From: Paenibacillus lemnae
GTDB taxonomy: Bacteria > Bacillota > Bacilli > Paenibacillales > Paenibacillaceae
Reading direction: 5' to 3'
NCBI RefSeq assembly: GCF_012933385.1
Contig: NZ_JABBPN010000013.1
Span: 62,001-126,000, forward strand
Length of the DNA stretch: 64,000 nt
The notes beneath the pieces are model-generated. The model ran no database searches and was not told the DNA's origin. It worked only from the letters and a program-made list of their open reading frames with translations. A program made the position numbers and the translations under genes. Positions within the stretch are counted from its first letter, which is position 1. Each line of letters opens with the position of its first letter. Positions 35,561 to 44,301 of the stretch are shown one piece after another.

Positions 35561-36172
35561 ATGAAAATAGAACGCCTGAGTCAAGATAAGATACGGATTT
35601 TCCTCACGTTCGATGATCTGAGTGATCGAGGAATCCAGAAGGAAGAGATGTGGCAGGAAATACCGAAAGTGTATGACCTGTTTACAGAGATGATGGACCA
35701 GGCTTACAGCGAGCTTGGCTTTGACGCGACTGGTCCGCTTGCGGTTGAAGTATTCGCTCTTCCATCCCAGGGAATGGTTGTCATTGTGACCCGAGGCAAA
35801 TATGAACATCATTTCGGCGGTTTGACGGAAGATGAGATGCCGGATGAAATTTACGAAATGGAAGTTACGCTGGAGCAGAATGGACCTATTCTTTATACCT
35901 TTGATGATTTTGAAGTTGTAGTGGAAGCCGCTCACATGCTGAAGTCGTTGGCAGATGGTGCCGGGACTCTCTACAGCTATTTGAATAAATGGTACCTGTT
36001 GTTTGACCATGAACAGTTCACGGCAGAGAAACAGAATGCAATTGCCGCTGTTATGGCGGAATTCGGGCATTCTGCTATGGTCAGTGAAGCAGTATTGGAA
36101 GAGTACGGAACCAAAGTAATGGCTGCTGAGGCTGTGAATCAGATTTGTCATCACTTTCCGGCTCACTCATAA
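35561..36172 (+). CDS. mecA: MecA-family adaptor protein
   Basis: This 203-residue protein belongs to the MecA/YpbH adaptors that bring substrates such as ComK to ClpCP. The N-terminal substrate-binding domain begins MKIERLSQDKIRIFLTFDDL. The ClpC-binding C-terminal domain spans about residues 110-200, with an acidic stretch between. Gene order suits ypbH (mecB) of B. subtilis, so it may be the paralogue; only one family member is in the window. The start ATG follows AGAGGAGGATCC. A TGATAAAAT at 35467-35475 is a possible extended -10. Confidence 0.88.
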   Translation: MKIERLSQDKIRIFLTFDDLSDRGIQKEEMWQEIPKVYDLFTEMMDQAYSELGFDATGPLAVEVFALPSQGMVVIVTRGKYEHHFGGLTEDEMPDEIYEMEVTLEQNGPILYTFDDFEVVVEAAHMLKSLADGAGTLYSYLNKWYLLFDHEQFTAEKQNAIAAVMAEFGHSAMVSEAVLEEYGTKVMAAEAVNQICHHFPAHS

Positions 36173-36233
36173 TCGACGGCATCTCGCATGATCAGGCAGC
36201 AGATTTGAGACCTGACAGAAGAGGGGGGATTCG

Positions 36234-36929
36234 GTGCTGGTGTTTTCGGTTATTGCGTCAGCATTGGCGCCGGGTCTTGCTCTCATGACTTATTTTTATC
36301 TGAAAGATAAATATGACCAGGAGCCGCTTCATGTTGTTATCAAAATGTTCCTCCTGGGCTTTCTCATTGTGATTCCAGTTTTAATCCTGCAAAGGGGCAT
36401 GATGCTTTGGCTGGGAGATGGACCTGTTGTAGAGTCTCTTCTCATCTCCGCAGGCGTAGAAGAAGTTCTGAAATGGTTCGTTCTTTACCATCTTATTTAT
36501 AATCATGTTGAATTCGACGAACCCTATGACAGTATCCTCTATGCTACGGCCATTTCGCTGGGCTTTGCTACGGTAGAAAACATACTCTACGCATGGTACA
36601 GCCAGGCTGCGTTCGGTCCTATGCTGATTCGTGCACTGCTTCCGGTATCCGGTCATGCCATGTTCGGAGTGATTATGGGATATTATATCGGCCGGGCCAA
36701 ATTTAGCGGACATGAAACCAGAAGGAAGTTCCTTTTGCTGTCCCTGTTCCTGCCCTGGATGTATCATGGAATCTACGATTTAATCTTGAATGTATTAACC
36801 CACTCGTGGATCTGGTTTATTATTCCGCTCATGGTGCTGCTTTGGTATGGGGGAATGGGAAAGATCACAAGAGCCAACAATCGTTCTCCTTTTCGTATGA
36901 TTAAGCGGGAAGAAGAGGTTAAAACATAA
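36234..36929 (+). CDS. prsW: PrsW-family intramembrane protease
   Basis: This 231-residue protein has about seven hydrophobic helices. Conserved metal-type motifs are GVEEVLKWFVLYHL (EExxxK), ATVENILY, SGHAMFGVIMGYY and YHGIYD. In B. subtilis PrsW is the site-1 protease that cleaves anti-sigma factor RsiW and lies next to sleB-ypeB. The GTG start follows GAGGGGGGA. No rsiW gene is in this window. Confidence 0.9.
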   Translation: MLVFSVIASALAPGLALMTYFYLKDKYDQEPLHVVIKMFLLGFLIVIPVLILQRGMMLWLGDGPVVESLLISAGVEEVLKWFVLYHLIYNHVEFDEPYDSILYATAISLGFATVENILYAWYSQAAFGPMLIRALLPVSGHAMFGVIMGYYIGRAKFSGHETRRKFLLLSLFLPWMYHGIYDLILNVLTHSWIWFIIPLMVLLWYGGMGKITRANNRSPFRMIKREEEVKT

Positions 36930-37002
36930 ATAACCCGGACACACTTCATGGTATAGAACCCTGCAGAGCTGCAGGAGACGACATGCGGAGGTGTCTTTTT
37001 TT

Positions 37003-37152
37003 ATGCTGAGAGTAAAGGTGAAAATTCGCTGCAAGGAATGTGGAGAACGGTTTGTACTCCGCGGCCGAAAAGAACGTGGGGTTATAGAAACCGGGTTCAA
37101 GCAGTGCGTGTGTGACAACCGCAATTCCTTTGATATTGAAGAGGATGTATAA
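37003..37152 (+). CDS. 49-residue zinc-ribbon-like protein
   Basis: The short frame starts at an ATG 10 nt after GGAGGTG and ends at TAA. The protein has two Cys pairs, C10-x2-C13 (RCKECGERF) and C35-x1-C37 (QCVCDN), which look like a small zinc knuckle, with a basic N-terminus and an acidic C-terminus. I do not know its function. It occupies the place of sleB in the B. subtilis prsW-sleB-ypeB order. Its regular codon pattern and ribosome site argue that it is real. Confidence 0.7.
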   Translation: MLRVKVKIRCKECGERFVLRGRKERGVIETGFKQCVCDNRNSFDIEEDV

Positions 37153-37211
37153 GACCACTTTCTTCTAGTCAAACTAACGTCAGTGATTAGAAGAAAGGAG
37201 ATCGATTGCAG

Positions 37212-38564
37212 ATGTATAAACGTGTCGCCGCGGTCCTCTTCCCGGTAGTTTCAATCCTTTTGATTGGATCTCTCGTGTGGGGAAACCAGCTCAAGCAAGA
37301 ACGAAATGCCGTACAGATTAATGCGGAAAATCAGTATCAACGTGCTTTTCATGACCTGTCATTTCATATGGATCGCATCCATTCTGAGCTGGGGAATACA
37401 CTGGCTGTGAATGCAGCATCCCAAGGAATGCACCGGAAAAGCCTGATGAATGTGTGGAGAATGACAAGTGAAGCACAAAATGAAATCAACCAGCTGCCGC
37501 TTTCCATGCTTCCTGCAGAGAAAACAGAAGAGTTTCTTTCCCGGATCGCCAACTTTTCATACAAGGCAGGGGTCAGGGATCTTTCTAAGGAACCTTTGAA
37601 TGATGGAGAGTTCAAGACTTTGAAACAGCTGTATAAAAGTTCAGGAGAGATTACGGAGGATCTGAAAAAAGTACAGAACGCCGTGCTGACTCAAAAACTG
37701 CGCTGGCTGGATGTAGATATGGCTATGGCTAATCGCCAGGAACCTGCAGATCAGACCATTCTGGATGGATTTTCAACCCTGAACAAAAGAGTAGAGACTT
37801 ACCCTGAACTGGATTGGGGTCCATCTGTTAGCAGCATGTATGAGAAACGATCGGTGAAGATGCTGTCAGGCATGCCCGTAAATGAGGAAGATATCTCTCG
37901 AAAAGCTTTGAAATTTGCGGATTTGGGTCAAAATGCAAAGTGTGATGTCAGCGCGAATGGTCAAGGAACCGATTGGGAATCGTATACCGCTAACGTTCAA
38001 GCCAAAGGCAAAGAACCGATCAGCATGGATTTCACGCGAAAAGGCGGGCTTCTTATCTCCTACACAGACTCCCGCCAAGTCGGAGGAAAGCAGGTTACGG
38101 TACAACAAGCGATGGAGAAAGCTGAACGTTTCCTGGAGAAAAAGGGATACCGGAATATGACAGCTGTCTCAGCCGACCCTTACAATAATCTGGTGAACTT
38201 CACATTTGTACGCCAGCATGATGATGTTCTGATCTATCCGGAAAAAATGACGGTAAGGTCTGCTCTGGACAATGGTGATGTGATTGGTTTCCAAGCCAGT
38301 GACTTCGTATATGAACATCAGGATAAGCGCGAGATTCCACAAGCCAAGCTCGGCATTGAGGAAGCCCGCAAGACGCTGAACCCGGATTTTAAAGAGCTCT
38401 ACAACCGCAAGGCTTTAATTAAGAATGATCGCAATGAAGATACCTTGTGTTATGAAATTGGAGGCAGAATTAACGGCTCCCAGTACAAGCTGTATATTAA
38501 TGCAGATACAGGGCTTGAGGAGACGGTTGAAGTTGTAAAAGATGCTCAAGCGGGTGTCAGTTAA
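37212..38564 (+). CDS. ypeB: Germination protein YpeB
   Basis: The 450-residue protein has an N-terminal signal/anchor (VAAVLFPVVSILLIGSLVW) and C-terminal PepSY-like repeats (about 290-440, with VTVQQAMEKAERFLEKKGY and IGIEEARKTL). YpeB holds and protects the SleB cortex-lytic enzyme in the spore in Bacillus. The ATG at 37212 is chosen; the TTG at 37206 is also possible since AAAGGAG ends at 37200. The usual sleB partner is not directly upstream here. Confidence 0.92.
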   Translation: MYKRVAAVLFPVVSILLIGSLVWGNQLKQERNAVQINAENQYQRAFHDLSFHMDRIHSELGNTLAVNAASQGMHRKSLMNVWRMTSEAQNEINQLPLSMLPAEKTEEFLSRIANFSYKAGVRDLSKEPLNDGEFKTLKQLYKSSGEITEDLKKVQNAVLTQKLRWLDVDMAMANRQEPADQTILDGFSTLNKRVETYPELDWGPSVSSMYEKRSVKMLSGMPVNEEDISRKALKFADLGQNAKCDVSANGQGTDWESYTANVQAKGKEPISMDFTRKGGLLISYTDSRQVGGKQVTVQQAMEKAERFLEKKGYRNMTAVSADPYNNLVNFTFVRQHDDVLIYPEKMTVRSALDNGDVIGFQASDFVYEHQDKREIPQAKLGIEEARKTLNPDFKELYNRKALIKNDRNEDTLCYEIGGRINGSQYKLYINADTGLEETVEVVKDAQAGVS

Positions 38565-38582
38565 CAAAAAACGTTAACATAC

Positions 38583-38630
38583 GGGGTGTTTTTCGAGCAG
38601 GCTTAACTGCTGGAAGGCACCTCTTTTTTG
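38583..38630 (+). terminator. Probable terminator after ypeB
   Basis: An inner GAGCAG/CTGCT stem and outer GGGTG/CACC arms form an interrupted hairpin, followed by T6. Confidence 0.55.
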
Positions 38631-38632
38631 CA

Positions 38633-38661
38633 TTGGAAATTTATAAAGATTGCCTTATAAT
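38633..38661 (+). promoter_or_regulatory. SigA promoter of the pilZ gene
   Basis: TTGGAA (38633-38638) and TATAAT (38656-38661) are 17 nt apart. A second TATAAT lies at 38669-38674 without a matching -35. Confidence 0.65.
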
Positions 38662-38703
38662 GGCGTGATATAATAGGAGAGTTGATAAGCAGGAGGGAAG
38701 ATC

Positions 38704-39357
38704 ATGTATCCTAAGATTAATGATGTTTTATTCATTCAAATTGACAGCGGTGATGAAAAAGAGTCGAAAGTCCTTTATAAATCAAGAATTGCTGAAATGG
38801 AAGAACAAGCTATGTATATTGAGGTGCCGTTTGAAGAAGGCACAGGCCGCTTGAAAAAGCTGCACATGGGTGATGAGCTGTCCCTTCATTTTATTACAGA
38901 AGGCGGAGTGAAAAACTTTTTCAACAGTTATGTCCTCGGATTTCATGATGATGTCATACGCCAGATCCGAATTCGCAGGCCTGAGCCTGAAGCCATATCC
39001 AAAATTCAGCGCAGGAGCTTTCTTCGTGTGCAGGCAGATCTTGAAATAGCTGTTCAGACGAAAGCGGGCCGTCAGTTCGTCACGAAAACGGAAGATGTCG
39101 GCGGAGGTGGTGTATCATTTTATGCAGAGGAGCATCAGGAGGTAACGGAAGGCGAAACCCTTTCCTGCTGGCTGTTGATTCCTTATAAGAACGGAACGTT
39201 AGAACATGTACCCTTTGAAGGGGAAGTGGTTAGAGTGAAAGCATTAAATGGCACACGGTCAATGATTATGCTTAAACTCAGTCAAATTTCAGACATGGAA
39301 CGGCAAAAGCTTATTCGATACTGCTTCGAAAGGCAGTTTGACTTCAGAAACCGCTAG
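38704..39357 (+). CDS. PilZ-domain c-di-GMP-binding protein (YpfA-like)
   Basis: This 217-residue protein has an N-terminal YcgR-like domain (about 1-95) and a C-terminal PilZ domain. The c-di-GMP signature is visible: QRRSFLR for the RxxxR arginines, and DVGGGGVSF in place of the (D/N)xSxxG box. The B. subtilis counterpart, DgrA/YpfA, slows the flagellar motor when c-di-GMP is bound. The third box residue is Gly rather than Ser. The start ATG follows AGGAGGGAAG. It lies just before cmk, close to the B. subtilis order ypfA-ypfB-cmk. Confidence 0.9.
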   Translation: MYPKINDVLFIQIDSGDEKESKVLYKSRIAEMEEQAMYIEVPFEEGTGRLKKLHMGDELSLHFITEGGVKNFFNSYVLGFHDDVIRQIRIRRPEPEAISKIQRRSFLRVQADLEIAVQTKAGRQFVTKTEDVGGGGVSFYAEEHQEVTEGETLSCWLLIPYKNGTLEHVPFEGEVVRVKALNGTRSMIMLKLSQISDMERQKLIRYCFERQFDFRNR

Positions 39358-39418
39358 AAAACAAAGCTGATCTTCATAGAATGTAAAGGATTGGAAGGGC
39401 GTTTAATACCGAACCTTT

Positions 39419-39447
39419 TTGCATCACTTCCGGGAGTGTGGTATAAT
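39419..39447 (+). promoter_or_regulatory. SigA promoter of cmk
   Basis: TTGCAT (39419-39424) and TATAAT (39442-39447) are 17 nt apart. The first translated codon of cmk lies about 60 nt downstream. Confidence 0.7.
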
Positions 39448-39509
39448 TTTCACGTCGCAGGCTGTGCCTGCTTTTTTCTTGAGGCTTATGTTTGAGGAGG
39501 AATGCCCCG

Positions 39510-40211
39510 TTGCTTAAGAAGGGGACTGGTGAACAGTACAGAATAAATATTGCCATCGACGGACCCGCAGGGGCAGGAAAAAGTACAGTAGCCCGTAAAG
39601 TTGCGAGCAGGCTCCAGTACATATATGTCGACACCGGAGCCATGTACCGTGCAGTCACCTGGTTTATGCAAAAAGAAGGAATTTCTGCTGAAAATGCAGT
39701 AAAAGTGCTTCAAATGGTGCAAAATATGGTGATTGAATTAAAACCCCATGAAAACGGTCAAATGGTTATGCTTAACGGTGAAGATGTCACTCCGTACATT
39801 CGATCCTTGCAGGTTAATGCTGAGGTTTCTCGGTATGCTCAAATTGAGGATCTGCGCACGCATTTGGTCCATTTGCAGCGCCAGATGGCAATGACCAAAG
39901 GCGTAGTCATGGATGGACGCGATATTGGGACAACCGTACTGCCTGATGCCGAGGTTAAAATTTTCATGACCGCCAGTGTAAGAGAACGTGCTCTCCGCCG
40001 ATTTAATGAATTGGACAAAGCAGAACCAATTACACTCGAGCAGCTTGAAGCCGATATCGCCAGACGTGATAAGCTGGATGAAGAACGGGAAGTATCACCG
40101 CTTAAGAAAGCGGAGGATGCTGTGACTTTGGATACTACGAACATGAGTATCGATGAGGTTGTCGAGTATATTACTGCTTATTGTATAGTTCAGATGGATG
40201 GGGAGAAGTAA
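39510..40211 (+). CDS. cmk: Cytidylate kinase
   Basis: This 233-residue NMP kinase phosphorylates CMP and dCMP. It has the P-loop GPAGAGKST, the CMP-binding MDGRDIGTTVLPDAEVKIFMTAS and the LID Arg segment. The TTG at 39510 is chosen because GAGGAGG lies 9 nt upstream; the family similarity begins with INIAIDGPAGAGKST. It starts the cmk-plsC-S1 operon, as in B. subtilis. Confidence 0.94.
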   Translation: MLKKGTGEQYRINIAIDGPAGAGKSTVARKVASRLQYIYVDTGAMYRAVTWFMQKEGISAENAVKVLQMVQNMVIELKPHENGQMVMLNGEDVTPYIRSLQVNAEVSRYAQIEDLRTHLVHLQRQMAMTKGVVMDGRDIGTTVLPDAEVKIFMTASVRERALRRFNELDKAEPITLEQLEADIARRDKLDEEREVSPLKKAEDAVTLDTTNMSIDEVVEYITAYCIVQMDGEK

Positions 40212-40214
40212 AGT

Positions 40215-40805
40215 ATGATTTATGTGTTTTGCAGAGCGGTAGTACGAGCATTATTCACGGTTTTGTACCGCTTTGAATCTGTCGGCGTTCAGAATATTCC
40301 TTCAGAAGGCGGGGTGCTGATCTGTTCCAATCATATCAGCTTGAGAGATCCGATTTCTGTTGGCATTCATGTGAAACGTCAGGTTAAATTCATGGCTAAG
40401 GCGGAGTTGTTTTCCATTCCTTTGTTCGGGTGGCTCATTACTCAATTGGGAGCTTATCCTGTAAAACGTGGAGGAGTCAGCAAGGATTCCATCAAGAATT
40501 CCTTGAAAATTTTGCGTGGCGGAGAAATCATGGGGATTTTCCCGGAAGGTACGCGGAACTCTGATTCTGAGGCGGCAAAGAGGGGAGCTGCAAGCTTTGC
40601 TCTTCGGAGTGATGCTGCTGTGGTGCCTGCGGCCATTGTAGGAGATTATAAACTTTTCCGTAAGACGAAAATTATTTATGGTGCTCCTATTGATGTGACT
40701 GCATTTAAGGATAACAAGGCTCCGGAAACCCTTGACCAGGTTACTGCCATCATTATGAGCCGCATCAAAGAGATGCAGGCGACCGGCAAACCCACGTTAA
40801 GCTGA
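40215..40805 (+). CDS. plsC: 1-acyl-sn-glycerol-3-phosphate acyltransferase
   Basis: The 196-residue protein makes phosphatidic acid. The acyltransferase block I is NHISLRDP (NHx4D), and block III is FPEGTRN. A hydrophobic N-terminal segment may sit on the membrane. It starts 3 nt after cmk and is read with it. A weak AGAAGTAAAG precedes the ATG. Confidence 0.93.
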   Translation: MIYVFCRAVVRALFTVLYRFESVGVQNIPSEGGVLICSNHISLRDPISVGIHVKRQVKFMAKAELFSIPLFGWLITQLGAYPVKRGGVSKDSIKNSLKILRGGEIMGIFPEGTRNSDSEAAKRGAASFALRSDAAVVPAAIVGDYKLFRKTKIIYGAPIDVTAFKDNKAPETLDQVTAIIMSRIKEMQATGKPTLS

Positions 40806-40923
40806 CTTTAAGGCTATGATGTATAACTTTTTTATGTTAAATGGAAAGATACTACAATGATGTTTTGAACTTCGCTATCTGCGGGTTTAAATAAATGGGC
40901 TTTGAATTGAGGAGGTTATTGAC

Positions 40924-42144
40924 ATGTCGGAAGAAACAAGAAATCAAGAACAAGCTGAAACTCAGGATCAGCTGGACCAAATCGTATCCTTGAAAAAAGG
41001 GGACACTGTGACAGGGACGATCGTCAAACTGGAGGATAACCAAGCTTATGTAAGCATTGGATATAAATATGACGGTGTAATCCCTGTTCGCGAGCTTTCC
41101 TCGGTACAGCTGGACAACGCTGGTGATGCAGTACAGGTTGGCCAGGAGGTAGAATGCAAGGTTGTAAGTATCAATGATGATAAAGAAAGCCTTGTTCTGT
41201 CCAAACGTGCAATCGACACAGAAAATTCTTGGGATGAGCTTGAAAAGCATTTTGAGGATCAGGATGTGTTCGAAGTAACAGTAGCTGACGTCGTTAAAGG
41301 CGGCCTGGTTGCTGACGTGGGTGCACGCGGATTTATCCCGGCTTCCATGGTAGAGCGTCATTTCGTAGAAGATTTCAGCGACTACAAGGGACGCACCCTT
41401 CGCGTTAAAGTGAAGGAACTGGATCGTGAGAATAACAAAGTTATTCTTTCCCAAAAAGAAGTTCTGGAAGCAGAATTTGAAGAAAACAAATTGAAAGTGA
41501 TGGCAGAACTCCAAGAAGGTCAAGTTCTTGAGGGTACTGTACAGCGTTTAACTCAATTTGGTGCATTCGTGGACGTAGGCGGAGTAGACGGCCTGGTTCA
41601 CGTATCTGAAATTGCGTGGAGCCATGTTGAGAAACCGGCTGATGCTCTATCTGAAGGTGAGCAGGTTAAAGTGAAAGTGCTGAAGGTTGATCCTGAAAAA
41701 GGAAAAATCAGCCTGAGCATCAAAGCAGCTCAACCAGGTCCTTGGGAAAGTGCTTCTGACAAATTCAACACTGGAGATATCGTAACGGGTGAAGTTAAGC
41801 GTCTCGTAAACTTCGGTGCATTTGTTGAACTGGCTCCGGGTGTAGAAGGTTTGGTTCATATTTCCCAAATCTCACATAAACACATCGGCACGCCTCAGGA
41901 GGTTCTGAAGGAAGGTCAAGAAGTTCAGGTTAAAATTCTTGATCTGAATCTGGAAGAAAAGCGTGTAAGCTTGAGCATCAAAGAAACTGAAGAAGCTCCA
42001 GCTTCACCTTCTCCTAGAGCGGAAAGACAATCCAAGGGTCCTAAAATTGACCTGAAGGACAACCCGAATGTGTCTCTGAACAATCAAGGGATGAGCGTTA
42101 CACTTGGCGAGCGCTTCGGTGACAAGCTGAGCAAGTTCAAGTAA
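40924..42144 (+). CDS. Ribosomal protein S1 homologue (YpfD-like)
   Basis: The 406-residue protein contains four S1 RNA-binding repeats (about residues 20-90, 105-175, 190-260 and 275-345). Repeats read like GTIVKLEDNQAYVSIGYKYDG and GTVQRLTQFGAFVDVGGVDG. A charged tail follows. This is the four-repeat Gram-positive form, shorter than E. coli S1, and its role in translation is less certain. The start ATG has TTGAGGAGG upstream. B. subtilis ypfD has the same position after cmk. Confidence 0.94.
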   Translation: MSEETRNQEQAETQDQLDQIVSLKKGDTVTGTIVKLEDNQAYVSIGYKYDGVIPVRELSSVQLDNAGDAVQVGQEVECKVVSINDDKESLVLSKRAIDTENSWDELEKHFEDQDVFEVTVADVVKGGLVADVGARGFIPASMVERHFVEDFSDYKGRTLRVKVKELDRENNKVILSQKEVLEAEFEENKLKVMAELQEGQVLEGTVQRLTQFGAFVDVGGVDGLVHVSEIAWSHVEKPADALSEGEQVKVKVLKVDPEKGKISLSIKAAQPGPWESASDKFNTGDIVTGEVKRLVNFGAFVELAPGVEGLVHISQISHKHIGTPQEVLKEGQEVQVKILDLNLEEKRVSLSIKETEEAPASPSPRAERQSKGPKIDLKDNPNVSLNNQGMSVTLGERFGDKLSKFK

Positions 42145-42187
42145 GTTAACGAACTATACACGGCCATTCGATTAGGATCATCATCGT

Positions 42188-42220
42188 CGGCGAACCCTGC
42201 GGGGTTCGCCGTTTGTTTTT
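42188..42220 (+). terminator. Terminator after the S1-like gene
   Basis: CGGCGAACCC (42188-42197) pairs with GGGTTCGCCG (42202-42211) around a 4-nt loop. A T-rich tract follows. Confidence 0.93.
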
Positions 42221-42343
42221 GTACGGGATGGAGAAGTGTCTTAACGTGTATAATAGATTCAGGTGAAATGGATATGAAAGGTTAGCCAATTGTAACGTTT
42301 TTTGCTATGATGATTATCGGAAGAAGTGACAGGAGGAGAGAAT

Positions 42344-43666
42344 ATGGCAAGACCCGTTGTGGCTATTGTCGGGAGGCCGAATGTCGGAAAATCAACAATC
42401 TTTAACCGGCTGATCGGTGACCGGCTGGCCATCGTTGAAGATAAACCGGGCATAACCCGGGACCGGATTTACGGCAATGCAGAGTGGAATGGTAAGGTGT
42501 TCAGTGTTATCGATACCGGGGGTATTGAGATTGACGGTGATGATATGATACTGAAATCCATCCGTATGCAGGCAGAATTGGCCATTGAAGAAGCAGATGT
42601 TATCGTATTTATGTGTGACGCGAAGAGCGGAGTAACCCATTCGGACGAAGAGGTTGCCCAAATCTTGTTCCGTTCCGGGAAACCGGTCATTTTAGCCATC
42701 AATAAGGTGGATAATATGAAGAGAGCGGATGATATTTATGAGTTCTACAGCTTAGGGTTTGGTGATCCGATCGGGATATCGGGAAGCCACGGAACGGGTG
42801 TCGGAGATCTGCTGGATGCTGTCGTCGAGAGCCTGCCTGAGCTTACAGACGATGAGTATGATGAAGATGTCATCAGGGTCGCTCTGATCGGTCGTCCTAA
42901 TGTCGGGAAATCTTCTCTTGTAAACGCGATTTTAGGAGAAGAACGTGTTATTGTCAGCGATGTTGCTGGAACGACGCGCGATGCGATCGATACACCATTT
43001 GAGAAAGATGGACAGCGGTATGTATTGATCGATACAGCCGGTATGCGCAAACGCGGCAAAGTGTATGAGAACACAGAGAAATATAGTGTGATGCGGGCTA
43101 TGCGAGCGATTGAACGCGCTGATGTTGTGCTGGTGCTGATTAATGGTGAAGAAGGCATTATCGAGCAGGACAAGCACATTGCCGGTTATGCTTATGAAGC
43201 AGGCAAGGCTTCGCTTTTTGTAGTGAATAAATGGGATATGGTTGAAAAAGACGACAAGACCATGCAGCAGTTCCAGAACAAGATCAGGGATCACTTTTTG
43301 TTTATGACCTATGCTCCAATCGTCTTTTTATCCGCGCTTACGAAGCAGCGTCTTCAGAAATTACTGCCTGTAGTCAAACATGTGGCTGAACAGCACACGC
43401 TTCGCATTCAAACACATCTTCTTAACGACGTTGTATCCGATGCGGTAGCGATCAATCCGCCTCCAACTGACAAGGGAAGAAGACTGCGCATCAACTATGC
43501 AACTCAAGTGGCAGTGAAACCTCCGACCATGGTTGTATTTGTTAATGACCCGGAGCTGATGCATTTCTCGTATGAACGTTACTTGGAAAATAAAATCCGT
43601 GCAGCATTTAATTTTGAAGGTACTCCGATACGTATATTTACACGGAGAAAGTCCGATGAGAGTTAG
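42344..43666 (+). CDS. der: Ribosome biogenesis GTPase Der (EngA)
   Basis: This 440-residue protein has two tandem GTPase domains and a KH-like C-terminal domain; it acts in 50S subunit maturation. Walker A motifs are GRPNVGKST (near residue 10) and GRPNVGKSS (near 185). Each domain has a DxxG (DTGGI, DTAGM) and NKxD (NKVD, NKWD) motif. The ATG at 42344 follows AGGAGGAGAG. A TGCTATGAT extended -10 lies at 42303-42311. It precedes plsY and gpsA. Confidence 0.97.
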   Translation: MARPVVAIVGRPNVGKSTIFNRLIGDRLAIVEDKPGITRDRIYGNAEWNGKVFSVIDTGGIEIDGDDMILKSIRMQAELAIEEADVIVFMCDAKSGVTHSDEEVAQILFRSGKPVILAINKVDNMKRADDIYEFYSLGFGDPIGISGSHGTGVGDLLDAVVESLPELTDDEYDEDVIRVALIGRPNVGKSSLVNAILGEERVIVSDVAGTTRDAIDTPFEKDGQRYVLIDTAGMRKRGKVYENTEKYSVMRAMRAIERADVVLVLINGEEGIIEQDKHIAGYAYEAGKASLFVVNKWDMVEKDDKTMQQFQNKIRDHFLFMTYAPIVFLSALTKQRLQKLLPVVKHVAEQHTLRIQTHLLNDVVSDAVAINPPPTDKGRRLRINYATQVAVKPPTMVVFVNDPELMHFSYERYLENKIRAAFNFEGTPIRIFTRRKSDES

Positions 43667-43677
43667 GGGAGAACGAC

Positions 43678-44301
43678 TTGATTCTGAAGATCGTTGCTAT
43701 CATTGTATGTTACCTGCTGGGCTCGGTAAGTTTCAGTGTACTGCTGGCTAAGCTGCTGAAAGGAATTGATATCAGGCAGCACGGCAGCGGGAATGCCGGA
43801 GCTACGAATACCCTGCGTGTGTTAGGTACCGGTCCTGCCATTCTTGTGTTGGCACTTGATGTTATCAAAGGTATTGCCGCCGTCTGGATCGGATTCTGGG
43901 TAAGTGACGGGAATGAATGGATTCCGGGCTTATGTGGAATTGCTGCCATTGTCGGTCACAATTGGCCATTGTATTTCCGTTTTCGCGGTGGAAAAGGAAT
44001 CGCGACAGCGATTGGAGTCCTTGCATCACTGTGCTTCCTGCCTGCGTTGTATGCCGGGATCATTGCGATTTTGTCGATTGTATTCACCCGGTATGTTTCA
44101 TTGGGCTCATTGATTTTTGTGTTTCTAACACCTCTGTTTCTGATTTTTATGGGTTACGCATGGCCTGTATTTTGGACCAGCTTGATTATCGGAGTTTTTG
44201 CATTCTGGCGTCACCGCAGCAATATTATCAAGATTCTTCAGGGTCGTGAGAATAAGCTGGGTTCCGGTGGAAGTAAAAAAGGAGGGAAACGCGTTGTCTG
44301 A
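43678..44301 (+). CDS. plsY: Acyl-phosphate glycerol-3-phosphate acyltransferase
   Basis: This 207-residue membrane enzyme adds an acyl group from acyl-phosphate to glycerol-3-phosphate. Typical motifs are GSVSFSVLLAK, HGSGNAGATNTLR, GHNWPLYFRFRGGKGIAT and about five membrane segments. The TTG start follows AGGGGAGAACGAC. It overlaps gpsA, whose product supplies its substrate. Confidence 0.94.
   Translation: MILKIVAIIVCYLLGSVSFSVLLAKLLKGIDIRQHGSGNAGATNTLRVLGTGPAILVLALDVIKGIAAVWIGFWVSDGNEWIPGLCGIAAIVGHNWPLYFRFRGGKGIATAIGVLASLCFLPALYAGIIAILSIVFTRYVSLGSLIFVFLTPLFLIFMGYAWPVFWTSLIIGVFAFWRHRSNIIKILQGRENKLGSGGSKKGGKRVV

Noticed and set aside
35462..36166. Minus-strand frame of 234 codons opposite mecA
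   Set aside because: The plus-strand protein fits the MecA family; the antisense frame has no known motif or ribosome site.
38656..38674. Two TATAAT boxes before the pilZ gene as tandem promoters
   Set aside because: Only the first has a -35 at 17 nt; the second has no matching box.
40852..41523. Minus-strand frame of 223 codons opposite the S1-like gene
   Set aside because: The S1 repeats on the plus strand are clear; the antisense product is rich in Phe and Cys in a pattern typical of shadow frames.
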